Positions 8,562 through 20,566 of a stretch of 64,000 nt of DNA are shown here, piece after piece. Numbering within the stretch: the stretch's first letter is position 1; the number at the start of each line of letters is the position of its first letter. Source of the stretch: Heloderma charlesbogerti. Taxonomy: Eukaryota; Chordata; Lepidosauria; Squamata; Helodermatidae. The notes below the pieces were generated by a model. It was given only the letters and a program-made list of their open reading frames with translations, was not told the DNA's origin and did not search any database. The stretch spans positions 1,133,496 to 1,197,495 of the forward strand of contig JANEZZ010000807.1 in the NCBI GenBank assembly GCA_026122225.1. The letters run 5' to 3'. Position numbers and translations under genes: made by a program.

Positions 8562-11500
8562 GTGAGGGGCAAGGAGGCTCCTCCATGGGGAAACGCCTCT
8601 CTTGTGCATGTTGGCACCCAGCCTTGGAGGTGCTTTTCTGCAGCTCGCCGGCTCACCTCTTCAAATCCTGAGTCTGGTTCATGGTTTTGAAAGAGCAGCT
8701 TGTCAGCCATGGGGTGGGATGGAGGATTGTTCAGAACAGGCTCCTCCCAGGTCTCTACCCAGCTGGTTCTCTGGCTGCTGTGCCAATAATCCATTTGAGC
8801 CTTAAAGTGCTGCCATTAAATACTAGTTCAGCACACTGGAGAAACCTGCGGTGATGGAGCCAACCTGGCATATATATATGTTAGCAAGATCTGGTTGGAT
8901 GAGGCAGGTTGATTTAAGCTGTCCCCATTCTGGCCTTCTGAGATCTCAGTGGTGTGTGTGGTAGCTTGGTGGTTGGGGTGGTGGATCTGTTATAGTCTAT
9001 CATAATTCCCAGGTATTCCATCCAACAGTCTCTTTATCAAACATGTAAATGAGAGCATTACTTGATTGCTTCCGATCCTTCCTTCTCTCTTGGAATGAAC
9101 ATTGTCCTACCCCCACACAAACTGCAGTTATCTACTTAATGAGGGGACTCTACCCCGCCATTTTTTCTTTTTTGAATTTATTATTTGCGTAATTCTGATC
9201 TAAAGTATTGGGAGGGATTAAAAATGGGGCTCCTTTGTGCTCTGTGTCTGTGGGGGAGGGGCCCTGAGGCTTTCTACTAAAACAAATTGTGGAGCCAAGT
9301 AACATAAGCAGGGAAAATCAAGCTGGCAAATTTTTGATTGGTGTTGTGAAGCTGACTGGGTTGCATTGTCTGATAAGATCCATCTGTGAAATTGAAATCC
9401 GGTTGTGGAACACCCGGCCTTCTCGAGGGAAATCAGTGGGACTTGCAGCCCGGTTGGTAACGCGTGTACCCAGAACACGTGTTCTGCTCAGCTGCAGCCC
9501 GCTAGCCCTGTGCCTTTATAATGTCTGGAAAAGAAATTTAGAATAGTGGAATTGTTTAATGATGGGAAAGCGCAGCTAACAGTTAAAACATTTGTGCATT
9601 TTACTGGAGCGTACAAGTGGTATCAGAAGATGAATGTTGTCTCCCGCCTGGGCTTTGATCAAGCAAGCAGGCAGCCTCCTGCAGAATTCCTGTTCAGGAC
9701 GTTGAGGGATGGAAGCGCAGGCAGCAGGGACCAGTGCAGTCCCCAGCTTCAGATCCCTCACACCATTGTAGCATGGGGGTGGGGTGGCGGTGGGGAATTC
9801 CCCTGAACTTGCCTTGAAAGGCGAAATTGATGGGATTTACAGTCCATCTTAAACATGTTTGCTTGGAAGTAAGGGTGCTTCAAAAAGCCGAAGAAGGGAG
9901 GGTGTGGTGACCAAGAGAGGTGGAAAGGGGAGAGGACAACACAGCCCATTCGGCTTTCCCATGTGTGGATGGAGCATAGTGAGATGCACCTGAAGAAAAA
10001 AGAAAAGAACACCTGAAGAAAGCACCAGAACCCCTGGAGCGTGGATGATCATTTGCAATCCACTTGTAGCGTACAGCAATGGTTTTGTGGCACTAGGCAC
10101 TTTCTGTCTGGAAGCATCCCTGATGTCTGACTGGGTGTCAGACCCGTTAAGATGGTCTGTCCCCAAATGCTGATGGTGGAATCTAAACGGCTTCCTGGTA
10201 GCCCCTTGGGAGTTAGGGTGCTTCCAGACAAGGCTTTTACTGTGCCATCGCCCTGCCTCATTCTCAAAATTTTGCCCATGGCAGATAGTCCAAACAACAT
10301 CTGCTCGTAGCTCTCCTGTGTTTTCCCACCACTTCTTCCATCTTTTTTCTTACCAGAGAAAATCAGTGAAGGCGAAAAAGGCAGGACAGCTGCACGAGGC
10401 CTTCTGCTTGGTAGCACTAGGAGCCCACCCTCCATCTGGAAGGACACTTAGAGGAACAGCTGGCAGCCCGTTGTATCTTGCCAAGAGAAATGCCTGCTCC
10501 GACTTGGGTGCCCCTTGTGTGGCAGATACTAGTCTGGCTCATCCCATTGCATTTGCTTGGATAACTTTCCCACTTTGTAGTGTCAGGATTCCCTTTTGTC
10601 CCTGCTGAACTTCACAAGGCAAATCAAAAACACAGACAAGAGGCTTCTCTCCACAGCTCTTTAATCCTTTACTTCAATGGGTCATACAGATGCAAATTGT
10701 CAGTAACTCACGGTCTACAAAGGAAAAGACTTCAGGGAGGTCAAGGGGAAGCTACCCAGGTTGAAAGTTGCCCACTGCTTGAGGAAAGGCAGGCAGGCTA
10801 TCCTCACTTAAGGTGGGGGGGATCTCCCTCTATCTTGTAAGCTCTGCTTCAAAAAAGCCAAAGATGGGAAGCCCTGCCATCTTTCTCTTGGCTCTGCATC
10901 TGCGCCTGGCGTCTAAGAATTCAGGCTCTCCACGTCCCCCTTCTCCCTGTTCGCTATCTCTCGGGTGTGCGAAGAGAAACCCTCTCCGTCCAGCTGGACT
11001 ATTGAAACCTGAAGAATCTGTCTCTCCCTGTCTGGAAGAGTCTGGGAAAGTTCCTCCCACACGTTTTGCGGTTCCTGTTCAGAATCTGAGCTACTCTGCC
11101 ACTGCCTATGCTCAGAGGCACCCCTAACACGTAGGATGTGGACTCTGAGCTCTACTGACCCTTGCCTTTCCTGGCTAATATTTTAAAATGCTTTTTTTTT
11201 CATTTTTCAAGGCATTATTATATAATTTATTAATATAGTAAAATATCTCAATCCAATTATATACAAATTAAAAAATTATAATAAAGGAAATACAAATGGA
11301 AACAACCATATTTTTAAGTTCTTGCTTATAGGTGTTTTACTACAGGAATACTGGCACTGGATAATGAGAGAGATGGGAACTAATTAGCTAAACCCTTGAA
11401 AATGCTAGAAATTAATTCAAAAATATGGAGCAGAATTTTAATGGTCTCAGAAAGTTTTGGTTGAGTCATTACACTTCAAGAATGGTGATCATTTTTGTAG

Positions 11501-14500
11501 AAAACTCTCGGGATTGACACAATTTTTACTTGTGTGGAAATCCTACATGTTGTTAGGATGTCCATATTTCAAGATGCCACCCTTGTAGTGACTCCCTAGT
11601 GGAGGGGGCTGGCCTTTTGGGTGGGGGGGATTGTGCATACGGCCCACTGAGAGAACGGGTGGCCCCTGCTGCTTTGACTATTCGGGGACTGAGACTCCCT
11701 TCGTCACCCTGCTGGATGGCCTGTGCTGGGAGATGGACAGGAGTAGTGTGACCCAGTTGGTTCTCCTGGACCACTCAGGGACTTTTGGTATCACCAGCTA
11801 TGGCATCTTTCTGGATCGGCTTGTCAGGATGGCAGTGGGGGCACCGTGGTGGGCTGCTTCTCACCCCTCCTGCTAGGTAAACACAGCAGAGTCTTGTGGC
11901 ATCCTACAAGACTGATACGCTTGTTATGGCATAAGCTTTCATGGACTATTTTATCTTTATGCAAAGTATCTCAGGGTTGTGGTGCAAAGTGCGAAAATTA
12001 TCCAAAGGCTTGGAAGCCAGATCAGCGTCTCTGCATGTCTCCCTCTTGCAGTCCTCTGTACATGGGCAGTTGGCATGCCAGGAACCCGGCTCCCTGGTGC
12101 TTCCAGGCCCTGTGGCCTCTGGGTGGTGGCGGCCTCCCTGTCAGTTCTCCCTGCTTCTTAGGATCTCCTAGGCCCTTTGGTTCCGGAGGACTGTGGGCTG
12201 CCCCGGCCACATCCTCTTTGGCTCAGAGTCACCTGTCTCCCTGCAGGATCGAGAGCTACTCTTGCAAGATGGCCGGCGACGACAAGCACCTCTTCAAGCA
12301 GTTCTGCCAGGAGGGCCAGCCCCATCTGCTGGAGGCCCTGTCACCGCCCCAGACCACAGGGATCAGCCCAAGCAGGTACGGGTGCCCCAGCTCCGCCCCA
12401 CACAGAATGGCTTTTCCAGGCAAGCCGGGGCCACCCCCAGCCTCGCTTTGCCCCCTCCTGAAGTGCCCTGGTGGGGTGCTGGGCTGGGCAAGAGTTCTGT
12501 TGGTGCTGCCAGGGGGCGTTCTGCAGCACGAAGCCATCTGACTGGAGAAGGGACACTGTGTGCTGGACATGGCCTGGTCCCAGGGAAACAGGGGTGGAGC
12601 GGACTCGCACAACTTCCTGTTCCCAGACTCTCCCTCTCTTTAGGGTTGTGTGCATGGCTGTTGCTGCATTCTCCACACTATCCCAGGCCACAGGCACGAT
12701 GGGAAGAGGCAGGTGTCCATAGGGCCACTCTCTTGCCCAGTGTTCTGAGGCTGTGCTCCAAGATCTGGCAACATCTGCCCAAATCTTAATTTGGCTTAGC
12801 AATGGGCAGCAGAGAGCTCAGCAGGCTCCAGCTGTGTTCCAGGGGCCCTGGCTGGCCAGGGCCTAGTGTCTGCTGTGCAGCACTCCGAGAAAGGCAGCAG
12901 ACCAATCCGTGTCCTGTGTGCTAGGCTCAGCAAGAGCCAAAGTGGCGACGAGGAGGGGCCCCTCAGTGACAAGTGCAGCCGCAAGACTCTCTTCTACCTG
13001 ATAGCAACACTCAACGAGTCCTTCCGGCCAGACTATGACTTCAGCGCTGCCAAGAGCCATGAGTTCAGCCGGGAGCCAAGTCTTAACTGGGTAAGTGGGT
13101 CCCCCGCTCCGTGGTCTGGCCTGTGAGCCCCAAGGGGGCTAGCGATTCCTTGGCTGCCCTCTGTCTTTGGCAGGCTGGGCCTTGTAGCGCCTCACCAGGC
13201 CTGCTCCTTACTGTGATGCCTGCCGCTGCCTCCCTCTGATTGCTTGGGTGGCAGCTGAGCGGTAGAAAAGTGGATCCTAGGGCAGGTGGGAGGGACTTTC
13301 CTTCACATCAGGCTCCAACTCCCTGCAGGTTTTCATCTCCCACCTTGAGCAGGAACTCAAGACCACCCGTGGGAAGCTGTACCACATTCTCTTCAATAAA
13401 AGGCCTTTTGCCCCGGAGATCCTTGGGGTGGGGATGGGGGGCTGTCACTCTGGCACAAACCCATCCCTGCTATAAGCGGCCTTGCATCTGTACGACTGCA
13501 GGCCTGGCAGAGAGGACCTCCTCCTAACATTTCCGCAAAGCGGTGCCCACGTTGGCTGTATAGGGCGGCGGAGGCCAAGCCATTGACCCATATATCTGGT
13601 CCCCTTTTCTACTGCTGCTGAGTCCCACGTGGCTTCCGCTGGAGGCTCCACCCCCCTGCTTCAGCATGACCCAACGTGGCTAGATCTCAGAGGATGTCTC
13701 CAGTCTCCAAAATGGGCAGCCCCCCGCCGCCCCCCCCCACTGCTGGCCTGCAGTCCAGAGGCAAGTCAGCCCTCAGGCCAAAACTGGTTCCCCACTCCCG
13801 CCCCAGTGGATCTTCACAGCACCAGGCAAACGAGCTTTTGCCTAAGCGCTAAGGTTGCTTGTCCACCTCTGCCAGGGAGCCCCACAGCCCCCCATGTCTT
13901 GGGCTGGCCCCCATCCTTTCCTCCCTGGCGACTCCTGCTGGCCCGCTGAAGCCAGTGGGTGCTTGAGGAGCAGCAGCACCCCCCCCCCCCGTCTCCCTAA
14001 GTGCTGCATAAGAGCCCAGCCAGAGCCCCAGGTCTTTTTTCAGGTGGTGAATGCTGTGAACTGCAGCCTCTTTTCTGCTGTGCGGGAGGATTTCAATGCG
14101 CTGAAGCCTCAGCTGTGGGACGCTGTGGACCAGGAGATCTGCCTCTCCGAGTGCGACATCTACAGGTGGGCTCCCAGCAGCGTGCGCAAGGGCCTCCCCA
14201 GCCCAGGGAGGTTGCTCGGGCTCCGGGGCAGGGGATGCTGGGTGGCAGGCCGGGTAGCTCACTGCTCCCCGCTCCTCTCGCTCCACAGCTACAACCCGGA
14301 TCTGGACTCGGACCCGTTCGGCGAGGAGGGCAGCCTGTGGTCCTTCAACTACTTCTTCTACAATAAGCGGCTGCGGCGGATGGTGTTCTTCACCTGCCGC
14401 TCCATCAGGTCAGGCCTGGGGAGCCCCTGGCCACGGGGTGCTGGCCGGCCCCTCCCCATCGCTCTGTCCCCGGGCAGCCACACGCTGAGGCGCACTCTGT

Positions 14501-14843
14501 CTTCCCAGTGGCTCCACGTACCCTCATCCCGAGGCCGGGAATGAGCTGAACATGGACCTGAGCGAGGACGATGCGGAGGAGGCGGCCGGCCCCTGTGACA
14601 AGGACGGGGCCAGCGTGGAGGAGGACAGGTGGCCGCGTGTGTGTGTGAATGTGTGGAAGTGACTCTGGGCCCTGCTCTGGGGCACTGGGGCCCTTGCTGC
14701 CACTGGGCAGCTGAGGGAGGGGCTCCCTCGAGGCGGGGCGGGGCAGGCGAGTGACTCAGTGGGCGGGGCGGCCTCCTCTGGCTGCACTTGAGGGCCTCCT
14801 CCTTGCCTCTTCTGTCTGCAGGAGACAAGTGATCTGCATGTGA
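8479..14843 (+). CDS. MAF1: MAF1, repressor of RNA polymerase III transcription (complete, 7 coding exons)
   Basis: MAF1 binds RNA polymerase III and TFIIIB in the nucleus and shuts down tRNA and 5S synthesis when mTORC1 signalling falls. The coding exons are 8479-8561, 12247-12375, 12925-13090, 14044-14165, 14289-14408, 14509-14628 and 14822-14843. They total 762 bp, or 253 residues plus a stop, close to the 256 of human MAF1. Every boundary is GT-AG and every phase fits. The N-terminal MAF1 box starts [16 protein letters not shown]. Ser60, Ser68 and Ser75 lie in LSPP, ISPS and SKS contexts, at the same numbering as the known mTORC1 sites. The conserved core includes the [12 protein letters not shown] segment, and the tail is acidic and ends in VICM. 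Its neighbours, divergent SHARPIN and downstream WDR97, match the human locus. Confidence 0.97.
10581..11129 (-). mobile_element. Solo LTR candidate (549 bp)
   Basis: On the minus strand the segment begins TGTTAGGGG and ends TCCTGACA, the usual TG...CA termini. It is flanked by TGTAG (10576-10580) and CGTAG (11130-11134), a 5-bp duplication with one C/T difference. Near the minus-strand 3' end an ATTAAA lies upstream of a GT-rich stretch, as in an R/U5 region. No internal gag, pol or env was found. Five-bp duplications fit Gypsy-type or some endogenous retroviral LTRs, and the family is not identified. Confidence 0.6.
11580..11875 (+). mobile_element. Decayed L2 LINE reverse-transcriptase fragment
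   Basis: The conceptual frame gives [14 protein letters not shown], then a [19 protein letters not shown] pattern. This is a worn version of the L2 motif [20 protein letters not shown], and the same motif appears in better shape in the L2 copy on the minus strand at 56000-56200. Confidence 0.65.
12247..12375 (+). CDS. MAF1: MAF1 exon 3
   Basis: The acceptor is CCCTGCAG ending at 12246 and the donor is GTACGG at 12376. The exon encodes [17 protein letters not shown] to [11 protein letters not shown], including Ser60 and Ser68. It enters with one base of the split Arg codon. Confidence 0.96.
12925..13090 (+). CDS. MAF1: MAF1 exon 4
   Basis: The acceptor is GTGTGCTAG ending at 12924 and the donor is GTAAGT at 13091. 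The exon encodes [18 protein letters not shown] to REPSLNW, including Ser75. Confidence 0.96.
14044..14165 (+). CDS. MAF1: MAF1 exon 5
   Basis: The acceptor is TTTTTTCAG ending at 14043 and the donor is GTGGGC at 14166. The exon encodes [17 protein letters not shown] and ends in a split Ser codon after CDIY. Confidence 0.96.
14289..14408 (+). CDS. MAF1: MAF1 exon 6
   Basis: The acceptor is GCTCCACAG ending at 14288 and the donor is GTCAGG at 14409. The exon encodes [18 protein letters not shown] and the [18 protein letters not shown] core. Confidence 0.96.
14509..14628 (+). CDS. MAF1: MAF1 exon 7
   Basis: The acceptor is TCTTCCCAG ending at 14508 and the donor is GTGGCC at 14629. The exon encodes the [17 protein letters not shown] segment and the acidic tail. 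Confidence 0.94.
14822..14843 (+). CDS. MAF1: MAF1 exon 8 (last coding part)
   Basis: The acceptor is CTTCTGTCTGCAG ending at 14821. Seven codons end in QVICM and a TGA at 14841-14843. Human MAF1 ends similarly in VICI. Confidence 0.93.
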
Positions 14844-16860
14844 TGCCTCGGCCCGTGCACCCCAACCCCACCAAGGCTGGCTCCTCCAGCGTGTTTCCGA
14901 AGCCAACCCAGCGCTGAGTTGCTCTGCCTGCACGCCTGCCTGCCCTGTGGATACTGCATGATCAGCCGGTGCCTCTGGACGGCCAGGATGCGGCCAGGAT
15001 TCTGGACGCTGCGGGTCTGGCGCCCTTTGCAATGCTGGATCTGTTGCCTTGCCTTTCCAGAGGAGGACAGGACCATCCGGAAGCACTTTCTGTTCCCGAC
15101 TGGGGCAGAGCGAACTCTGTCTGTTCACAGCCCCGGCAGCCGTGGTGGGGAGGCAGCGCCTGGCTGGGGTGGGGCCATGCCTCCCTTCCCTCGTGACACC
15201 GGATCCCCCCCAGGCTGGCTGACGGTGGGAATCGTCCGTCTGTTTCAAGTCTCCACTGGGGCTCTTTCTGCCCCCTCCCCACCGGCTACAGTGGCTGATG
15301 CTTTTGGCAACTGTTTTTACTCTTCCCAGTGCTGCAATATACTAATGGCTGGATGACAGGCAGAAGCTGGATTTGCTATGAGGGACCCTCCCTCCCTCCT
15401 CTCTTTCTAACCACAAAAGACATTGGGCATGGAGCGAGCCCAAGCTGGCCTGGTAGAAGTCGGGGTTTGGGCATCTTGGTGATGTTGCTGCTTTGCGTTT
15501 CCCAAGGGCTCTCAGAGTTTTATTTTTGTATTCAGGCCTAACTCCCCCCACCCCACTGTCCTCCTGCTGCTGCAGTGAGCTCCTTCCCCGTTCCCAGCCA
15601 TAGCCTGTTGGACTATGCTCAGTGGACAAAGGAGCACTTCGCCCTCCCCACTCGAGAGGGGAGGGGGCTCTGGTGCTGACAGAGCAGGAGGGCCACTCCA
15701 ATGCCTGCGTCGCCCCCCCTCTCCCAGCGCTGCCTGTTCTTTGCTGCTGTGAAAATGCCCGTCTCCTCCCCCCGTCCTTTCTTTTGCACTGACTCTGATT
15801 CTCTCTTCTGTGTGTGTGCGGGGGGAGGGGGAGAGTGAGCCAGAAGGGGCTGATAGTGGTGGGTGTGGCGGAGGAGTGTGGAAGGGGAGTCGCTGTTGGT
15901 GGCAGAGCTCCCATCCCAAGACGCCTGCTTCTGCTGCCGCCAGCCAGAACACTCCACCATTTTGGCCGTGCTGCTCAAGGTTAGTGTCTCTGTGAGGACT
16001 ATACCTTCCCAGGCAGGAGGATATGTCGGCTAGCAGTCCACCAAAGCTGTTTCCCCTGCCTGCTCCCTGAGGCTTAAGGGTAGGGTGTGGAAGCGGGAGA
16101 AACAGAGCAATTTTCCAGGGTGTCATCCCCCCTTTTGTGTTTTGAGTGGGGTAGAGGGGTAACTGAAGGGGGGCTCTGCGCTCCAGAGCCTGCCACCCAC
16201 TCCCTGGTGCTACGTGCAGGGCCTCCATAGCTAGAGCCGGAGAGACACGCTGCAGTTCCCCCTTCCTGCTTTCTGTGCAATTCATCTGCCTGGAAGGGAG
16301 GGGCTGTTTGAGGAGGGGCAGCCTGGATTTGGCCCCCCCTGGGCTCCCCTGCCTCTGTTCCCCATTGCTGTTCTCTCACCAGTGCCAGCCAGCAAGCAAT
16401 TTTGGGAACTCCTTCTCACCCCTCTCCCTTTAGATTCACTGGCGTGTTCCCTTTCTCCTATGTTTAACTATGTTGCCTAGCAATGATTGGTGTGGCTATA
16501 AAAGTTTTTTCCTCTGTGTCTTAATGTGTCTTTGGGGCACTTGTTCTGTCTATTTCCTTGAAGGAAACGGAGTGGCAGGGGGAGTGGGGAGCTAGCGTGA
16601 AGGGTCTGCGCTGCAAGCCTTCAGGGACACATTTGCTGCCCAGGAAGCTGTGGCTGGGCCTGCAACAAGGACTAGGAGCAGGGGGGATGTGGTATTAAAG
16701 GGTCAGCTCTCACCTTCGGCATTGCCCTTGCCTGTCCTGCCCAGGCCCTCTTGCCCTGTTTGGCGCAAAGGCCTTTGAGTTTCTCGTGGATCTTGTTTGT
16801 TGCCCCTGTAAAGATGAGCAAACTCTACTGGAAGAACCCACAAAAACATTTGCTTAGCTG
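14844..16860 (+). other. MAF1 3' UTR and downstream sequence
   Basis: There is no exon-like signal after the MAF1 stop. No AATAAA occurs soon after the stop. The nearest polyadenylation-like hexamer I noticed is ATTAAA at 16694-16699, which is far away and weak, so the transcript end is unresolved. Confidence 0.4.
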
Positions 16861-16865
16861 TAGAA

Positions 16866-17850
16866 TTCATAGAATAGTAGGGTTGGAAGGGGCCTCTAAG
16901 ACCGAGTCCAACCCCCTGCTCAATGCAGGAATCCAAGTCAGAGCATCCCTGACAGCTTTGTCTTGAATGCCTCCAGTATGGGAGAGCCCACCACCTCCCT
17001 AGGGAATTGGTTCCATTGTGGTATTGCTCCAACAGAAAGGAAGTTTCTCCTGATGTTCAGCCGGAATCTGGCTTCCTGTAACTTGAGCCCATGATTCTGT
17101 GTCCTGCACTCTGGGATGATCAAGAAGAGATCCTGGCCTTCTTCTCTGTGACAACCTTTCGAGTACTTGAAGAGCGCTATCATATCTCCCCTCAATCTTC
17201 TCTTCTCAAGACTAAACATGCCCCGTTCTTTCTTTCTCTCCTCACAGGGCCTTGTTTCCAGTCCCCTGATCATCTTTGTTGCCCTCCTCTGAACCCTCTC
17301 CAGTTTGTCTGCATCCTTCTTAAAATGTGGTGCCCAGAACTGGACACAGTATTCCAGATGAGGCCTAACCAGTGCTGAGTAGAGGGGAACTAGTACTTCA
17401 CATGATTTGGAAGCTATATGTCTATGAATGCAGCCCAAAATAGCATTTGCCTTTTTTGCAGCCACATCCCATTGTTGGCTCATATTCAGCTTGCGAGCTA
17501 CAACAATTCCAAGATCCTTCTTGCTTGTCATGTTGTTGAGCCACGTTTCCCCCATCTTGTAACTGCATTTGGTTTCTTTTTCCTAGGTGCAGAACTTGGC
17601 ATGTACCCCTATTCAATTTCATTCTGTTTGTTCCTGCCAAGTGCTCCAGCCTATCAAGATCGTTTTGAATTTTGTTTCTGTCTTCCAGGGTATTAGCTCT
17701 CCTGCCCAATTTTGTGTCATCTGCAAATCAGCATTCCCTGCACCTCCTCCTCCAAGTCATTAATAAAAATGTTGAGCACTGGGCCTAGGACTGAGCCCTG
17801 CGGTACCCCGCTCGTTACCTCTCCCCAGTTTGAGAAGGTCCCAATTATTT
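16866..17850 (-). mobile_element. CR1 LINE 3' portion
   Basis: On the minus strand this is the C-terminal part of CR1 ORF2, covering the segments [21 protein letters not shown] and NFLSVGAIPQWNQ, followed by the short 3' UTR with ATTCTATG-type ends at 16866. It has frameshifts compared with the intact copy at 45105-47990. Confidence 0.9.
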
Positions 17851-20566
17851 TGCTGCCACCCCCTTAAAATCCTGCCCTTAAAACATAGCAGCAAACTGTA
17901 CACACAGAATAGTATTGGAGGGCTGAGTAATGCGATGTCAGCCCACGATTGCATTGTGTGAACGAGATCGGTCTGCCCCTACTGCTCTCTGTTGCTCCTG
18001 CGGTGGTGAAGTGGCTGGCAGCCTCTGCCTGGGCCTGTCTTGTGATTGTGTTACAGTGAACTCATCCACATGCGCCCAGTGCTTTGAACGGAGGAAGTCA
18101 GACCCTTGCTCCATCTAGCCCAGTATTTTTTTTTAATATTCCAAATATAGCCAAACTCACACATACAAAATAAGTACATAAAGAAAACCCATAGGTATGT
18201 ATATACATCTACAATCAATACAATACAAAATCCAAATCCCTACAAAATGACTCCTGGTCCAAGGTCCTCCTAAAGGCTGAGGTATGCTGAATGTATGTTG
18301 GACTATTTGTCGGGGCAAAACTCTCTTTGGTAATATTCTTTCTCGAAGGAGGCAAGAGCTGTGAGATCACCTTGCCCAATATTGCTGATACCAATGAGCA
18401 GCATGTCTCAAGTTTCTGGAGGGCCCCCGATTGCCCACCCTGGGCCTAGGCAGTGGCTTGAAAAGCTGTGCCTCATCTCTGACATTATTAGTTTGGGTCA
18501 ATGGGGAAGCCTCAAGCCAGAGAGAGAGGCCCATTGTGCAGGAGGAGCCTGCAAAGCCCCACCAGGGAGTCGGGTTCAGTTCACCTTTTTATCCAGCTAA
18601 GAAGGCCTCTGTGTTTTTTGGCTAAAGATCCTCCAGTTTGGATTTTTCTAACCAGAGCTGTCACTGATGCAAACTGGGTGGGGAGAGATGCTGCTGGTGT
18701 CATCCGTATCGGTCTTTTCCATCTGCTGATGGACTTTGAAAGCCACTGTGATGAAAGGTTTTTTCTCCTAGCGTTTAGAGGTGTGCCAAGTTGCAGCGCT
18801 CCAAGTATTTCCTAAGACTGTCCAATCTGTGGGGGAGAGTTTGCATTTCACCAAGCACTTGTGTTGCTGCAGCTAAGCTGCACAGTTGTAGCAGGGTGGC
18901 CTGAAGAGATTTGCACCAGCCTGCCATGAGAAAAGGAGGGCAGCCATGGAGGGCTTCTCCATCTGTACTAACTGCAACTGTGCATTTCTGACTCTCCCAC
19001 CCCACCTTTCAGTCTGAAACATAATTTGACATTGGCTTGGCCCTATTAGCAATCTCCCCCATCCCATCCAAAGAACCCCAAAGAAATACATCTTCAGGGA
19101 AGGGAGAGGGGGAATGAATTGTGTGTAACAAATACTGGGGTCTGGTGAGGTCTAGAAAACTGACAGCAGGAATGAAAATATCAGTTTCTGGGGCAACCCC
19201 CCCCCCTTTGAAATAAGCTATGTACAAGTATTCCTAAATGCACGTAGCTTTGCCTAATTTTGCTTGGGAGTTGCATCCTCTGGAATAAAGCAACTGGGTA
19301 GGAGAAGGGTGAGGCTGGGCAGCCAAGGGGCCTAGTTGGTGGCATTTAGGGAGCTGCATGGGACCCCAGGGTCCGAGTCTTTTAGATCTGGGGCTACCTC
19401 TGCACCTCCCTCCCTCCTGCTGTGCTCTGAAGCTTTTCATCGACCAATTGGAAGGACTGGAGAAACTTCCCATTTTAGATCCTCCAAATGCTAAGAGGTA
19501 GAGCAAGAAACCATTTCCACTGTTATCCTGCTGAAGCCTTTGTGGCAGGAGGACTAAGAAAACGGATTTTATCTGGACCTGTCAATGTTTAAACTGCAGA
19601 GTGAAACTCCAGTCAAGCTGGGCTCTTCCTGGATCTCAGTGTCCCCCCTTCTCTCAACAGCAGCCCAGGAAGGTTCTTCTGCCTGGACAGCTCTTTTGGG
19701 GCTGCAGCCTGCTTAGAAGCTGCTTAGAAGCAGCCTGTCCACATTGGTAGCGCCAGGACATTCCTAGAGTGCCAGCTGCTTCTCCTGGCAGGCTCCAAAG
19801 AGCAAATGGGACACAGAGCAGAGGGCTGCCGGCGGCATCAACTCCTTGAGCTGAAGCAGTGGCTGTGGGATCCATGGCTACTCACCTGCCCTTAGTGCTA
19901 TTGCCCAGGGTTGGGGGGGCATGCTTTGGGGTTTCTAGGGTGCCGCTCTGGGTAGTGTGTTGGGTGTAGCTAGCCAGGCAGCCGCCCCACCCCACCCCTT
20001 CCTCCAGCACCATTGTGTGGTGGCTGCACCTGGAGAGGTGTCAAAGGCAGGCACTTGGTTATTGCTTTTAATGAGCCCGTTGCAAAGGGGTGTCTGGGCG
20101 CTTCAGGCAATGGCGCCTGGCTGAGAACCGAGCTCCAGCCTTTTGCTCCAGATGCATCAGGGGTCAATACCCTGACCCCTTGCTCTGCTGCTCAGACAAA
20201 CAGACCCTGTTTTGAACTGTGCTCTGCCTCTCAGTGTGCACTGGAGGAAGGGGGGAAGGTCCCGCTGAGCACAGCAGTCCCTACTGTGAATTATGGCGGG
20301 ATTCTGGATCTCCTCCTCCCCCTAAGCTCTGGAGGAAAGATCCTGTGCGGGGCCGGGGGAGTGTTTAGGCGAGCTGGATGGTGAACCTTTGCAAACCTCA
20401 TTCCCACAAGCCTCCTTTGGACCCATTTCTGCAGGGAAGAATGGCTGCCCACTGCCCACCATCCCCACTTTGCTTGGGAAAACCAGAGGAAAAAGGGCTG
20501 GGGGGGACAGACAGGGATAAGGGATGGCTAATTTTTCTGCAGGACCACCTGCCCAAGCCTTGCACA
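17851..20566. other. MAF1-WDR97 intergenic region
   Basis: No gene was recognised. An AT-rich block at 18120-18250 follows a short segment ending CTCCATCTAGCCCAGTA, a string common in squamate dispersed repeats. The rest shows nothing I can name. Confidence 0.45.

Larger units (their letters stand above)
8562..12246 (+). other. MAF1 intron 2
   Basis: A 3.7-kb intron. It holds a solo-LTR candidate (10581-11129), an AT-rich stretch (about 11170-11560) of unknown origin and a decayed L2 reverse-transcriptase fragment (about 11580-11875). I see nothing definable in 8562-10580. Confidence 0.55.

Noticed and set aside
7722..8609. 295-codon minus-strand ORF
   Set aside because: It overlaps MAF1 exon 2 in antisense and has no domain or splice support.
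13330..13400. Exon-like segment after TCCCTGCAG in MAF1 intron 4
   Set aside because: MAF1 exon 4 joins in phase to 14044 and restores the conserved WVVNAVN sequence, so no exon is needed here.
15512..16285. 257-codon minus-strand ORF downstream of MAF1
   Set aside because: Low-complexity Ser/Pro/His composition, no recognisable domain and no splice context.
17091..17378. ORFs with the string [12 protein letters not shown], repeated at 20673, 38304, 47538 and 59953
   Set aside because: These are antisense translations of the CR1 ORF2 C-terminus, so the repeated similarity is a repeat effect and not a gene family.
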